Assembly: GCA_000708835.1 (NCBI GenBank)
Contig: DF237128.1
Location: 91,453 to 155,452, forward strand
Reading direction: 5' to 3'
DNA length: 64,000 nt
Origin: Klebsormidium nitens
Taxonomy: Eukaryota; Streptophyta; Klebsormidiophyceae; Klebsormidiales; Klebsormidiaceae
The position numbers and the translations under genes are program-made. The notes under the pieces are model-generated. The model was not told where the DNA came from. It worked only from the letters and a program-made list of their open reading frames with translations, and did no database searches. This document shows, piece after piece, positions 22,201-33,700 of the stretch (position 1 is the first letter of the stretch; the number at the start of each line of letters is the position of its first letter).

Positions 22201-25200
22201 TCTACCGGGCAGGGACTTGCGAGTCCGTCCTTTTCGAGGGCGATCGTCCCCTACCAAGGCTTTCCGTCCAACTCGCACCACGCTTCTCCAGTCAGCTCTC
22301 CGCTCCTGCACCCTTCTCTTTACGGCCAAGATCACCGCGCAGACCAGCCCAGCGTGACTGGGCTGCCGGACTTGAACATCCCTCTCAGTTTCCCCGACGA
22401 GGAGACCGCGCGGGGGCTGCGGGAGACCGTGAAGGGCGCGGCGCAGGACGCCCGGAAGCGGGGCATCGGCAGGAAGGTGCGCGTGCCCACCGTGTTCTGG
22501 GCGCTTCCTCTGAAGCGGCCCGAGAAGCTGCGCACGCTGCGCCACGCGGTGCGGCTGCCAGAGGACCACCCGCTGCTGCGGCAGGTGAGGAATGTCTAGG
22601 TAACGTTGAAAATGCTTTTTGGTGACTTGCTTTTCTTGCTACCGTCTGGGGACAGGGCAAAAACTCTTGTTCTGTTGGGTATGCTTACGACTTACTGTCG
22701 CGTAGTGCTAGAATGCGTTCTTCTGGGCAAAGTAGGGTTGCTCGATCCGCATCAACCAAAAGCTTGCCCAGAACTGAGAAGGCGGTCTGTAACGGCTGCA
22801 TATTGGGCACGTGCCTGTGCGACCCGAACTTCAAACCCAGATTGCTACTACAAGGTTTCGCTCTTGTATTGTGCAAACTGATCTCGTTTGGTTGATGTGC
22901 AGATTGGTTAAGGTCGATTGGTCGGTTGGTCCAAGCGTCATTTCTCGATACCCAATCATACAAGCGGTCTGCATTGTCTTAAAATCTTGGGCGAAGAGAG
23001 ACTTCCGTTTCTCGTCCTCCTTAGTCCTTCTAAGCCTGCTAATTCAAGTTGGAGGAAGATCGACTTCTGAAACTAGCAGGACCTCCCCAAAAGCATGACT
23101 CGAGAGGACAACTTGATTTCTTGCAGTTTGTAGATGAATCGAAGTCGTCAATCCGCAACGTGGTACCCTTGCAGTTTCAGCAACGGGAGGCAGACGACCC
23201 GTGCCCCTATTTCGCGGTCCTGTGGCCCGCCAGTCTCGACCCTGCATTCCCTACGTTGTTGCCCGACCTCAACGAGATTCCACTAGAGTCCAGTGAAGCG
23301 GCCTCCGGCGACAGACAAACAGCCGGAGCCACGAAGGAGGTCCCCGAGCCTGTGTACCTGCAGGGCGGCCACCCAGCAGCAGACCTTGTTGTCTCGGACG
23401 TCAGCACGGTGCACGCGTTTCGGGAAGACGAAAGTCGGGGGGCAGATGTCTTTGAAACGCAGAGGCGACGCCAACTTGGCGCCACTCGGAGCTCGCTAGG
23501 GGTCGACACAGTGGCCTTGGCAGAACCTGCTGCTCCTTCACTACTCTGTCAAGAAAAGGAAGCCGGAGCCGGTCCTCTCAGTGCGGCCTTTTCGACCCGG
23601 CCTCCCACCGAGCTGTCGTTCAGAGAGCCCACGGCTGTCGATTCCAAGCCCAGCATTCCCGTTACCCCTCCTGCGGAAGTCCCGAGCGAGATGACGTGTC
23701 ACCATCTCATTGACACGGTACCAGAGGGGCGATGTGAGAGTTCAGGAGCAGCCCAGGTAGCTAGCGATGCCTTAGCGCTTACGGTACAGTCCGGGGTTGT
23801 AAGACGACCTCGGAGCGTGCGCGTGCGGTCAGGCCAGGGGGGCGGCTGGCGCAGCAACCTGAAGCCAGAGCCTTCTGGCACATGCCTTTTTCAAAGCGAG
23901 CCCCTTTTTTTGCCGCGAGAGATGAAGCAAGAAGCTGAGGAGACGCAACTGGTGATCCAGACCCGCGGCGAGAAGAGGAGGTTGGCGGCGGCGACCACGG
24001 ACGGGGACAAGTTGGCCCCAGACGGTGTGGTCAGGCTGGAGCGCATTCTGCTGGGGTCGCCCCGTAAGAGGCGGACCAGGGTTGCGTTTACGGAACCGGG
24101 GGTTGCAAGGCCGGACGCGAAAGAGAACGAGAGCGGGGGGTTCATTGAGCGTCACGGAAGCGGGGCGGAACGGGAAGACAAACGGAAGGAACGAGCAGTT
24201 GTGGGGCAATCAGGGCGCCCGGCGGCATGCACGGTAAAGCAGGAGAGTAACGCGTCGGAGGTAGCCGATGAGGGGCGACACCGTGGGCCGGGAGAACGGA
24301 GCGAGAGGGATCAGCCGGCGGGCTGGCTGGTGCCGTTTAACAGGAGGTCGAGGGAGAGGACCCGGGCGATTTGCAAGTCGGGGGCCGCTGGAGACAAAGC
24401 TGCCAGTGGCGGTGCAGCGGGGGAGTGTGAGCACGGGGCGAAGAGGTTCCGAGCAGAGGTGCTTAATCTGTGGGAAGAACGGGGAGACGTTGCGACGGGA
24501 GACCACAAAACTGCTGGCCCCTGCGACGCGATAGACGCGAAGGGAAGCAAGGCAGCCAGGCAGCCCCCCTCCTTTGTGCCCGACTGCGAAGTCCGAGCCC
24601 TGGGTACTAGCGCTTGCCCAGCTGACGTTTCCGCAGCGGTGATCACCTACCGTGCCACGTGTCCCTCAGAGCAACCAATTGCTCAACTCGTCTCCACCCC
24701 TCCCCTTGACGGCACCTCCACTCCCGATGCCGCAGAGTGCGGCTTGGCAGCCCTTGACTGTCCCCCGCACGAAGGGGCGGCCTCAGCAACGGTCAAAGGT
24801 TTTCCGGATGCAACGGCACTTTACTCCGCGTCTCGACCTGCAATATCTCCAGAGACGCCCTCCCTGTCCCGAGCAGCCAACAGCCCGCATCCCGCGGATG
24901 AAGCTTGCACCATCATGACCCCGGTCGCCTCCCAAGGGATCCCTCCTGACGTTCCTCCCCCTGCTGCCGACCTCATGCCGCCGTCGCCTCCGGTCAGCTG
25001 GCCGGCCACCCCGGAGAAGGTGCGGCCGGACAGGCCGCAAATGTCGCCGTCGCCTCCGACAGCGGGGACGGCAGCCCGTTCGGTTGATGGGCTTCAGGCA
25101 GTCCAGGACAGGACCCCGGGGGAGAGCACCGGGGAGAAAGCGCCGCCCGAGATGTCCGCGGCAAGCCCGTGCACGTGCAGCACGTGCTGCTGCAACGAGG

Positions 25201-26352
25201 GAGGCACGGTCTTCGTCACACTGCTGGTAAGCGTTTGGCAGGATCTCACATGAGCTGTCGGATGTGCTGGTCGCATCAAACTGCTTCAGATGCTCCCTGG
25301 AGTGTCACAGCACAGCGGAGACTCTTCTTTCGTCCATCTGCGGAATGACAAGACGCCAATCAATTTGATTCGAGAACCTGAGGCTAGTTTAGGCTATGCA
25401 GTCCGCTAAAAAGAACCTGAGGGCTGCGCATTTGACGCCATTTTGCGCCACTCATCAGCCTCCTTGATAGTCAGTGCTACCAAAAGGTCGCAATCCGCAA
25501 GCGACCTCCCCTTTGGCGCAGGTGCCGTGCCGCACGGCCATGTCCGGGCGCTTCCCCCTCAACGGCACCTACTTCCAGACTAACGAGCTCTTTGCGGACC
25601 ACGCCACGTCGCAGCGCCCCCTCGCTGCGCCCGCGGCCGACTTTGCGGGCCTGCCGCGCAGTACGGTCCTGTTCGGGACAGGCGCCACCAACATGTTCAA
25701 GGCGGCCTCGCTGGAGGCCGTCAGAGAGGTCTTCCAGCACGGTGAGCGGAACCCTCGACTAGAATGGCGGCTGTTTCCCGTTCGCTTTGCTTCTGAATCT
25801 CTTCGGTTCCACAATCCGCTTAACCATGAGCGAAAATTGCTTCGTCGTTGCTGGTGTGCCTATGCCAAGTTGCATTAACGATTGACCGGTGCTTCGAGCG
25901 GTCCCTGGATAATGCGAGTTCCCGGGTAATCAGGCTCCCTTATTTTCGCTGCACACAGAAATAGATGAGCCGCTTCGAAGTATCCCTAATACGTGAGTGA
26001 CTGCGAAGCACAAATCGGCCCCCATCAGTTGCATCATGGTACGCGGTACCATGATGCAGGAGGAGTGGCGCTGCCTTGAAGTCGTCATGTCTACCGTTGA
26101 AAGCGTATACTTGACGAATGGATCGCTGGGGTCAGCAAAAGAGAACTAAATAAAGACGTCTGTTGTACCTTCTCAAAGCTGGCAAACACTTGTGAGGTGT
26201 ATTGTTGGAAACGACATGAAGACCAGTGACGGGCACTAACACCCTTCGCAATTGCAGGATACATTTGTGTGCGGGGCTTTGACGTCAAGAGACGCACGCC
26301 CAAGCCTCTGTCGACCAGATTGCACGCCGGCACAAGTGTCAAGAAGAAATGA
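16294..26352 (+). CDS. DML: DEMETER/ROS1-like 5-methylcytosine DNA glycosylase
   Basis: Bifunctional DNA glycosylase/lyase family that excises 5-methylcytosine in nuclear DNA. Eleven exons: 16294-16759, 17040-17130, 17583-18221, 18548-18719, 19134-19225, 19623-19728, 19893-19978, 20336-22584 (contains the gap), 23175-25226, 25522-25741 and 26258-26352. Block 1, GDRKFSEWKGSVVDSIVG then FLTQNVSDHLS, spans exons 1-3. The HhH-GPD domain follows: HhH GLGIKS with catalytic Lys440, then FPVDTNVGR with catalytic Asp458, then LYELHYQLITFGK. The FeS loop has C525, C532, C535 and C541 (C-x6-C-x2-C-x5-C). The C-terminal half has KLRTLRHAVRLPEDHPLL, then DDPCPYFAVLWP, a Cys cluster CTCSTCC, GRFPLNGTYFQTNELFADH and GYICVRGFD. 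About 640 residues separate AVLWP from the Cys cluster, where DME/ROS1 has roughly 20-30. The exon 2 donor is GC. First in-frame ATG is 16294. Length is about 2,090 aa if the gap is sized correctly. Confidence 0.93.
17131..17582 (+). other. GC-AG intron in the DEMETER-like gene
   Basis: Exon 2 ends TCCAG at 17130 and the intron begins GCAAAG; the next exon begins after CTTGCAG at 17582. Joining these gives DHLS then S-SAYMNIAARWP, which matches the family DHLSSSAFMSLA block in frame. No GT near 17130 keeps both frame and homology. Confidence 0.85.
20668..21158. other. Assembly gap (491 N) inside the DEMETER-like gene
   Basis: The run of N interrupts the long exon after the FeS cluster. Reading frames are open on both edges: codons start at positions divisible by 3 before the gap and at remainder 1 after it. 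The stated length therefore does not preserve the frame, so either the gap size is estimated or an intron lies within. Confidence 0.98.
26030..26058. repeat. Perfect 13-bp inverted repeat with 3-nt loop
   Basis: TGCATCATGGTAC at 26030-26042 pairs exactly with GTACCATGATGCA at 26046-26058 across a GCG loop. It sits in the last intron (25742-26257) of the DEMETER-like gene and could form a stable RNA hairpin in the pre-mRNA. No function is known. Confidence 0.92.
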
Positions 26353-27853
26353 AATGAGCGAGTGTATTATAGAAGAGTCGTTTCCGACTCTGTGATTAAA
26401 TGGTCTATTTGTTCAGGGCTCCTCAACCCATCGAAAGACTGCACATTAAGGTTAGGAATGTGCACGGTAGTGTACTGTAGCATACGGGCTGGTTTTGACA
26501 CCACCTTCGAGAAGACAGTAGGTCTGTACAGTGTGTGTTACATAAGCCTTGAAGCAGATGAAACCGTAGAACAGTCAAGGACGTGGACTCGTCGGTAGGT
26601 GCATCGACATTTTAACGGAGTTAGTCAACAGACGAAGTATCAATAGCACGGGCCAATCATGATAGCACGAAAAGTTGGGCACACACAACAGCTGTAAGGA
26701 CCAAGACCACTTCCATGTCGAGTAGATTTTCATCTGGGGTACTTAGCTCCTCAGGTAGCAGTATAAGTTAGAGATTCGTGGATGCTGCAATAGGTACGAG
26801 GATACGGAGACAAGTACGGTGCATCATTGTGCGACAGACTCAAGCTAGCTAGAGCGTTTGTACGTCTGCATTGTCGGGATCACAGATGATATGATATGCC
26901 GTATGAGTGACATGTAATTACGTATATGTTTTTCACTTTCACCGTCCAATCAAGGCACTTCGACTGTGCACCGACATGATATCGCACCGAGTGACCCATG
27001 ACCACATTCTCAGAATTACAACTCTTGACTCGTTCAGAACATATATGACGAATGGAGCGGGCGGCCACCCGGGGTGAGCTTCCGAGGTTGGGGGCGCCCC
27101 TGCAAAAGTAGCTAGGACCATAATAATCGCAATGCATGGTGAATATTGCACGCAGGCTGTGTACTAAAAGAAACTCATAAAAGACCTGAGAGAAAACTAA
27201 ATTGAACAGGGCGCTGCTACGTGTCATGCCGTACGTGCAAGCACAGGAGAATGCTGCACGTACTTGAACCGCGATAATTCTCGATATCAAGATGCATACG
27301 TTACGATCAACGCAATGATCATTATCATCAGAGATCAACATTGAAAGTTAAGTTGGATCGACCCTTGATTCCTAGCGCAGAATTAGTTAGGGCCGCAGCT
27401 GCGCGGCGCGGCGGCACTGGATTTTAACTTTTGCATTGGCATGATGCACAAATTGCTGAATATAGCGGCCGCCGGGCCGCATATTGCCCTGCATAATTCG
27501 ACATATGGGCCAGACTCGGCTCAGATTCCAATATACAACATGATTGAGCGTCCATATGTGCCCATCATTCCGCCTCATTGCCAATCACATGGACCGTCGG
27601 AATCATAAGTGAGCCGGCGCGTCGCTGGATGGAAGTGCTATCCAAAGATGAGCAGTATATAAAATTAACCAGCATTGTCGGTGCCTCTCTTTCTAGCTGA
27701 CGTCCTCAAATTTGATCGTCTCTTTCGACTCATGTACGAGTCAGACTGCCCGCAATCGCGTAGATAATACGTAAGAAAGTCCTGGGCGCAGCGCTTGTGC
27801 CCATGATTCATGTTCCACAACAGGGGAAAGTCCTGGCATTGCATGCCTCGAAG
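26353..27853. other. Convergent intergenic region, no gene seen
   Basis: Lies between the 3' ends of the DEMETER-like (+) and DGAT2-like (-) genes. A short GC-rich palindromic patch (around 27406-27480, with GCGGCCGCCGGGCCGC) is the only visible structure. No exon, tRNA or coding repeat was recognised. Confidence 0.45.
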
Positions 27854-30012
27854 CTAGATAAACCTGAGCTCGGTCTCGGGGTTTGCCAAGAACCTCGCCT
27901 TGTGAACCTCCCAAAGGTCCAGGAGAGCCTTCTTGTACTGACTGTGAACCGAGTCGACCAGCAGCTTGCCTTCTTTTGACTCTATATCGCCCTCGAACTT
28001 CTGTACATGGAGTGGTGCCCCTACCACTATGTTCATGGGCACCGCATATGGTTGCATTTTTACAAAGGGCATGAAAAAGATGCCTCTTCCCTTGAAGTCG
28101 GGGAGTGTAACGCCCCAAACGGTGAGAAAGTACCTGATAAGGGCAGAAACGGTTCCGTAAGCAAAAGCAACAATCATGGTTCGGAATAAAGTCGACGAAG
28201 CAGAGAAAGGAGACATTGGCGTGTCTCCTCCAGTGGTGCAAAGATCCAACATTCAAGTAGGGTGAATGTTGTAGCTGCCTCTCATACCTTCCTGTCTCTT
28301 TTTGAGCAGGTGACTTTATCAAGTCCTCCTAAATTGTAAGGTTCCAAGTCTAAAAGATCGTAGTGTCTCGGTCCTGATATATCTTGGGAGGATCCACTGG
28401 CCACCAAAGCGCTAAACTTTCAAAGCCGTTCCATCAGAGTGCACAGATTGGCACGATCACTTGGACGAGATTCGGAAGGGATTCCACGCGCAGAAGCCAT
28501 GCTTCAGACAGTACCCTGAAGTGACCCTGAACAATGCCACTTTGATGAGGGTATGCCCACCTTTGTATTCGTCCCCATACAGATGCTGGGTCGGTAAGGA
28601 CTGTGTCATACACGTCGTTCTCTCCAAAACTAATGACTGGAACCAGGCTTGCCCCGGTCTCAAGCGCCACCTTGACGAAGCCTTTCCGTCGTTCGAGCAC
28701 GAGGTTCACGGTCCCAGGCTTGGCATACAGACTTTCGCGGGCACCTCCCACTGTCAGGACAATGGACTGGCCCCTGCAGTTGGTCAAAGTTAGAAGCTGT
28801 AAATGGATACTTATCATGAACAGTAAGAGTCATGGACATCAACGAGATTGTTCATTGGTGTCACCCTGTTGTCATAAGATGGAAGCCATATATGTCTTTG
28901 AAAACTAGACAAACAGCTCAGCTGAGGATACACAAGATAGTCGGCTTTTCCAGAACGACGTCCGAGCAGCTCATTTACCCACTGCTCGTAAATGCTGAAT
29001 GGCTTTCTCGAAGAATGCTTGAAACTAGAAAGGACATTACCTTGCAAGGAGACCGACGCATGTTTCTTTAGCCGAGTCGCAGACGCCATGCAGGAGGAGG
29101 AACTCCCGCAAGAAGGGTGTCCGGAAGTGCGGCGTGAGCGTGAGAAAGTGAGGGTTAACTCCTGGATACAACTGAGGAAAGGAAGTTGCATCTGTGGCGA
29201 AACCGAGCCAGGCACCCTGGGCAAGGATGCCGTGGGGGTGGACGGCAAAGAGGTAGGGCCGGCTCGGGTCCAAATCTGCTGTTCGTATCATCTGGGCAGG
29301 AAAGTAATCTCTCATCCACTTCCACACACTCAGCCTGCAAGGAAATGGAAAGACCAATTTGGGGTTGAGCACCACCATCTTGCTGTGAACAAACACAGCC
29401 TCTCTTTGACTCCTCCGGGGGCAAGTGGGCAGCATTCTTCATTGCGACAATCCACCACCTTGTGATCAGCTGGCAACATGGTAGACTCACACTTCTTGCG
29501 CAGGAACAGCTTATGAGAAGAGGAAATCTTGCAAACCTTCTTGTAGCATCAGCATTGCCCAGCTTGGGTGCAGTGGTAAATTGCTCAGCGACATGAGCGG
29601 TTGCCCTCACCTCTTCAGTGGGGCAGGCCATGATCCAGAAGATGCTGCCTTCCTTCCAAACAGATAGATGTGGAGAAGATAACTGCACGACCAAATTCGC
29701 TGAGTGATCCCTCTGCATGCAAGGGCTCACATTGCTGAGAAAAGACTGCCCTCAAAATCAAAGCTCACCAGAGAAGACCATACCACTTTTGCCTTACTTA
29801 CATAGAGCACAAGTTTCCATGATGCAACATGCACCCGAAAGCAAAGTAAATCTTCAAATCACTTACATCATCATAAAGAACCGGGTGTATCTGTGCAAGA
29901 GCAGAGCTGCCGCCAGTATGTAGCACCAAATTCCCCCAGCAAAGAATATGAGGTAGAAGCAAACTCCCCATTGCTCCAACAGGCCTGCTGCCCTTTCATT
30001 GGTCCGTTTCAT
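27854..30012 (-). CDS. DGAT2: DGAT2/MOGAT-family acyl-CoA:acylglycerol acyltransferase, HPHG type
   Basis: DGAT2-family enzymes acylate diacylglycerol (or monoacylglycerol) with acyl-CoA at the ER and lipid droplets. Four exons: 29867-30012, 29041-29334, 28561-28773 and 27854-28133, 933 nt (310 aa), phases consistent. Residues about 15-39 form a hydrophobic hairpin or TM segment. Then come [12 protein letters not shown], the catalytic-site motif HPHG (residues 81-84), [66 protein letters not shown] and the C-terminal ETELRFI. The pattern is closer to animal and fungal DGAT2/MOGAT (HPHG, KGFVK, FGENDVY) than to higher-plant DGAT2, which carries EPHS at this place. No exon between 29334 and 29867 is needed by phase, though one could be missed. 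Substrate (DAG, MAG or wax alcohol) cannot be decided from sequence. It is transcribed divergently from TPX2. Confidence 0.9.
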
Positions 30013-30707
30013 CTCCTTTGAATGTTTGACAGAACTAGGGCTTAGGGTGTTCAAATTAGCGACAATAGCATATTAAGTACGAAGAATTTTGTGGAGCTGA
30101 GAGGACGCAATTTGCTGATCACTTGCCACCTAAAGTGTTGTAGTGCGTCCTACGGTGACCTCCTACCTAGGTCCTTTTGTCGCTGAAACAAGCCTGTTGC
30201 GAGCACTAGCACGGCCATGCATGGCTGGCCGATCGAGCTGGGTACCGTAGTTTCTAGAGCCAGCGCTAGCTGCGCGGGCATCGCGCGCCGCGCCTTTCCG
30301 CTCTTCCATATCCAAACCCCACAAGGGTTCGGTCGCGCGCGCAGAATTTAAACATGATCGAGCCGTCCGTTGAGTTAGATTGACCGCTCTCCGTTGAGCC
30401 AAAACGGCAGCGCCGATTTCAAGTTTTGAAACGATGCATTTGCGAAGAAGGGAAGGGAGGGAGAAGGCGCGCTCCAGCCGGACAATTGGTTGGCAGTGGT
30501 GCGAGCAGGGCGATAGAAGACGTTCATACTCGCATGCCGTGTTCTCTGACCAACTGCACTAGGGGTAATTCTAGGATCTAGGATCTAGGGCTGGGCTTGT
30601 GGATTTTTAATGTGTTGAGAGATAAAGAGGAGGCAGGAGGCACGTTTTGGACCTTAACAAGCAGGCATCGGAGTGCCAAGCGGCCCTTGCTGATTGCAGC
30701 TTGCTAG
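30013..30707. promoter_or_regulatory. Divergent promoter region of DGAT2-like and TPX2
   Basis: Only 695 bases separate the two start codons. The central part contains two direct copies of TCCGTTGAG (30366-30374 and 30390-30398) plus a third AACGG core on the other strand (30403-30407). Near 30540-30600 there are short CTAGGAT repeats. No coding exon was recognised. Confidence 0.5.
30366..30407. promoter_or_regulatory. Cluster of AACGG cores resembling MSA elements
   Basis: CTCAACGGA appears twice on the minus strand (30366-30374 and 30390-30398, 24 bases apart) and AACGG once on the plus strand (30403-30407). AACGG is the core of the plant M-phase-specific activator bound by three-repeat MYB factors. 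The flanks match the full consensus only partly. Placement upstream of a mitotic gene makes the call reasonable; it is inference. Confidence 0.45.
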
Positions 30708-33700
30708 ATGATGGCAGGGACAGAAGCATCCACCATGGACATATTCCAGGAAGACATTGTCCAAGATGGGGGCATAGATCCTGCATATGAATTCTGTGCA
30801 CCAAAGTTTTTTGATTTCAGCAAGCCAGACGGTGACTTGGACCAGGAAGCGATGCAAGTAGACACATGGTTTGATATGAAAACGGTGCCAGATGAGATAT
30901 CACGTAAGTTCTCTCTCTGTCTGTCAGCACATGTTTGGCACATTGCCGCGATCAATGGCGTCTGATCGCTGAGATGCACGATGTTTGCTAAGGAGAGGTG
31001 GTAGACCAAAGTGAATCCATCATCATCATCTGAAGAACAAAATCTTTTGCCTTTGCAGCACAAGTTGCCGCCAAGAGGTCAAAGCAGATGCACACAGGAA
31101 GCACAAAGGTGAGGATATGCTCATAATGTCCTGGGAGGTGGATAAATGATAGAGTGTAAGTTTCACAGCGGATGGTTAAGTTGCTATTATATCCTGTGTT
31201 AATTTGTTGTCTTCAAGGAAGCTGTTGTGGAGTCTTTTGATTACTGAAGTACAGCGTGTCTCATGCAGCCCCTGACAAGGAGTGCAATGAAGATGAAAGC
31301 TGCAAAGACTCCAGCCAAAACTCCCCTGCAGGACAGGTAAACATATGGGTTCTTGCTGTGTAAGGGGAGATTTCATGCAGTGAAGTCTGCTTCTTGGAGG
31401 TGGACCACTGTGGTCGATCAGAATGTTTGAAGGGCCTCTGAGCAGCTTTTGATGCTTCCAGGTGTTTCATGTCTATTTCAGGCGCGCTGTCAGCCACAGC
31501 ATGATGCTGAACACAAGGACAATTGCTTCGTTTGCAGGACCAATATGCAGGTCGCTCATCCGCTCTCATCCCCTGCCTATGGCAAGTCAGCAGCAAAGGC
31601 AGCCCTTTCTCAGCAGATCATGGTAGAAGAGTCAGCAGGACACACACTTCTTCAAGGCTCCGATAAGAAGACACCCGGTAGGAAGGAGGTTCTGGAAGCT
31701 TTGGCAGCTGAGCACAGACCCATAACTCGATCACTGGTGAAAGCAGGCAGAGACACAGACATGCTGGAAGCGACCATCGAGGAGGCCCAGAAGGCGCTGC
31801 TAACCCCGGAAATGTTGCCTGCAAAGCGTCTATACTCAGAGCTGCAGTGGAGCGAGCAGGCAGACAAGCAAGACACCCTAGTCACCGCTGTAAATCCCGA
31901 AAGGTAAGCTTTGTGCTCTTCCAATGCTCATACGGAAGCTGCTTGAATTGCATAAGCAGCCCAACAGACCTTCAGGGCTCAGCGTTCCTGCCTTCAGCCA
32001 GGTGAGGAATGCAGAAACTCACCAGGGATGTATGAGTTCAAAAGGTTCAGGCCAGGATGAGTCTCCGCTATTTGGATGCAACAAGAGATCCAGTACTTAG
32101 GGCCCCCACTGTCCTCACAACATCCATATTGTGACACAGGCAAGGAGAGCCTTCTACGTCGGGTACCAGAGCTTTGACGGGAGCTGCATCCCGGGTCAAC
32201 GAGGATCAGGAGAGGGCAAGGAAGAAGAGGAAGGTATCCAAAGACCGACTTGAAGAGGTAGACCCTTCTCCCACAATCCGCTTCCGTCTCTTTATTGCTA
32301 GACCACAGGCCCATTGAGTTTTGTTTATCACTGACACTGAGACACGCATTGGAGTAAAAGTATCCACAACTCTCTTCCACATATAAATTTGAGAGAACCA
32401 ATAAACTAGTGCCGAAGTAGGTCTCCCCCCTCCAGTGAAACGAGTAATCGGCTTGATTGCAAGAGCAGAGGCAAACAACCAGGAGTTGCGCTGGCCCTAC
32501 TGAGGGGCACTGCCGATATTGCTGCCTGGGAAGCCATGTATTAGTTGCGCATAATGAGCATGCTGGCGCCACCTGAGAGATGAAAATATCAAACTCTTTC
32601 TTGGCAGATCCTTGGCTCGCGGGGGCCTGTCCTTCCACCCAGGTCTGCTGCACCTCTCACCATCCCGCATGAAGTCCACTTTGCCACCGAAGACAGAGCC
32701 CATCTCCGTGGTGAAAGCCCAATGGAGTTGCGGAATGGCAAGTTCGTGTCGCTGGCCGAAAGTGTCCAGAAGTTCCAGAGCAAGACGCCCACGCGGTTCC
32801 ACTCCAAGCCCCGCAACCAGGTGAGCTTTCAGCCCAATGTAACTCACCGCCTTCGTGGCTGGATTCGCAGATGGATAACTTAAGTAATGTTAGCGGAGCA
32901 TATCTTGGGTTCTCTTGGGGACTGTTTCCAATCAAGAGGATGAGCTCTGGACGATCTGATTTCAAACGCCAACTGTTTGCAGGACCGCCCTCAACCTGGG
33001 GCCAAAGTCGATCTTCCCCTGACCCGCCCAGTAGAGCCCCAGTTCTTGACTGCAACCAGGGTCCGGATGACAAGGTAGGGCTCTCCTCAAAGAAAATGCA
33101 GCAGACGTTTCGAGGCAGTCCCGTCAGGGGTGGCCCGTTTCTTGTTCAAATTCTTCCGGGATAGACCGAGCAGGTCTTGGAGATGAATTCACCAAGGTGA
33201 GGGCCTCGGCTTAGGTGTTGCATTCTGACATGCCGATTGGATTGATCAGTAGCATTTATTCCTGGTTGCAGGATCAAAAGCTCAGCCGAGATTGAGGAGG
33301 AGGAGCTGGCAGCCATGCCCAAGTTCAAAGCCCGACCTTACAGCGACAAGGTAAGCTTGAATGAGCCGGAGGCATTACTTTCGCTTTGGAAGACGGAAAC
33401 TATATGCATAGAGCCCAATGACTGTATGTACGAGATACTGATAACATCCTCTTCTCCTCAAAGGCACATCAAGTTTGCTTCAAAGAACAGCTCTTGTCGT
33501 CACCTCGCAGGTACGGCGTGGTGAGAACCTGAGCATTGCCAAGCCGGCCCAACTTCACGTCACCCAGCCAGAGGAGTTCCACCTCCTTACTGACGAACGT
33601 GCCAAGCTGCGCTCGCCCGCCGTCCCAACAGAAGATGTGCGAGTCACCCGAGCCATGGTAAGTTTTGCGATGCACTGATCCACCCAGACTGAATCCTGGT

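Noticed and set aside
22174-24646. Several minus-strand frames of about 90-130 codons opposite the demethylase exons
   Set aside because: All mirror the GC-rich coding strand and lie inside long exons fixed by family homology.
32234-32243. GTATCC as a U12-type donor in TPX2
   Set aside because: The continuation does not match RTATCCTT, and reading on gives KVSKDRLEE in frame to a normal GT donor at 32258.
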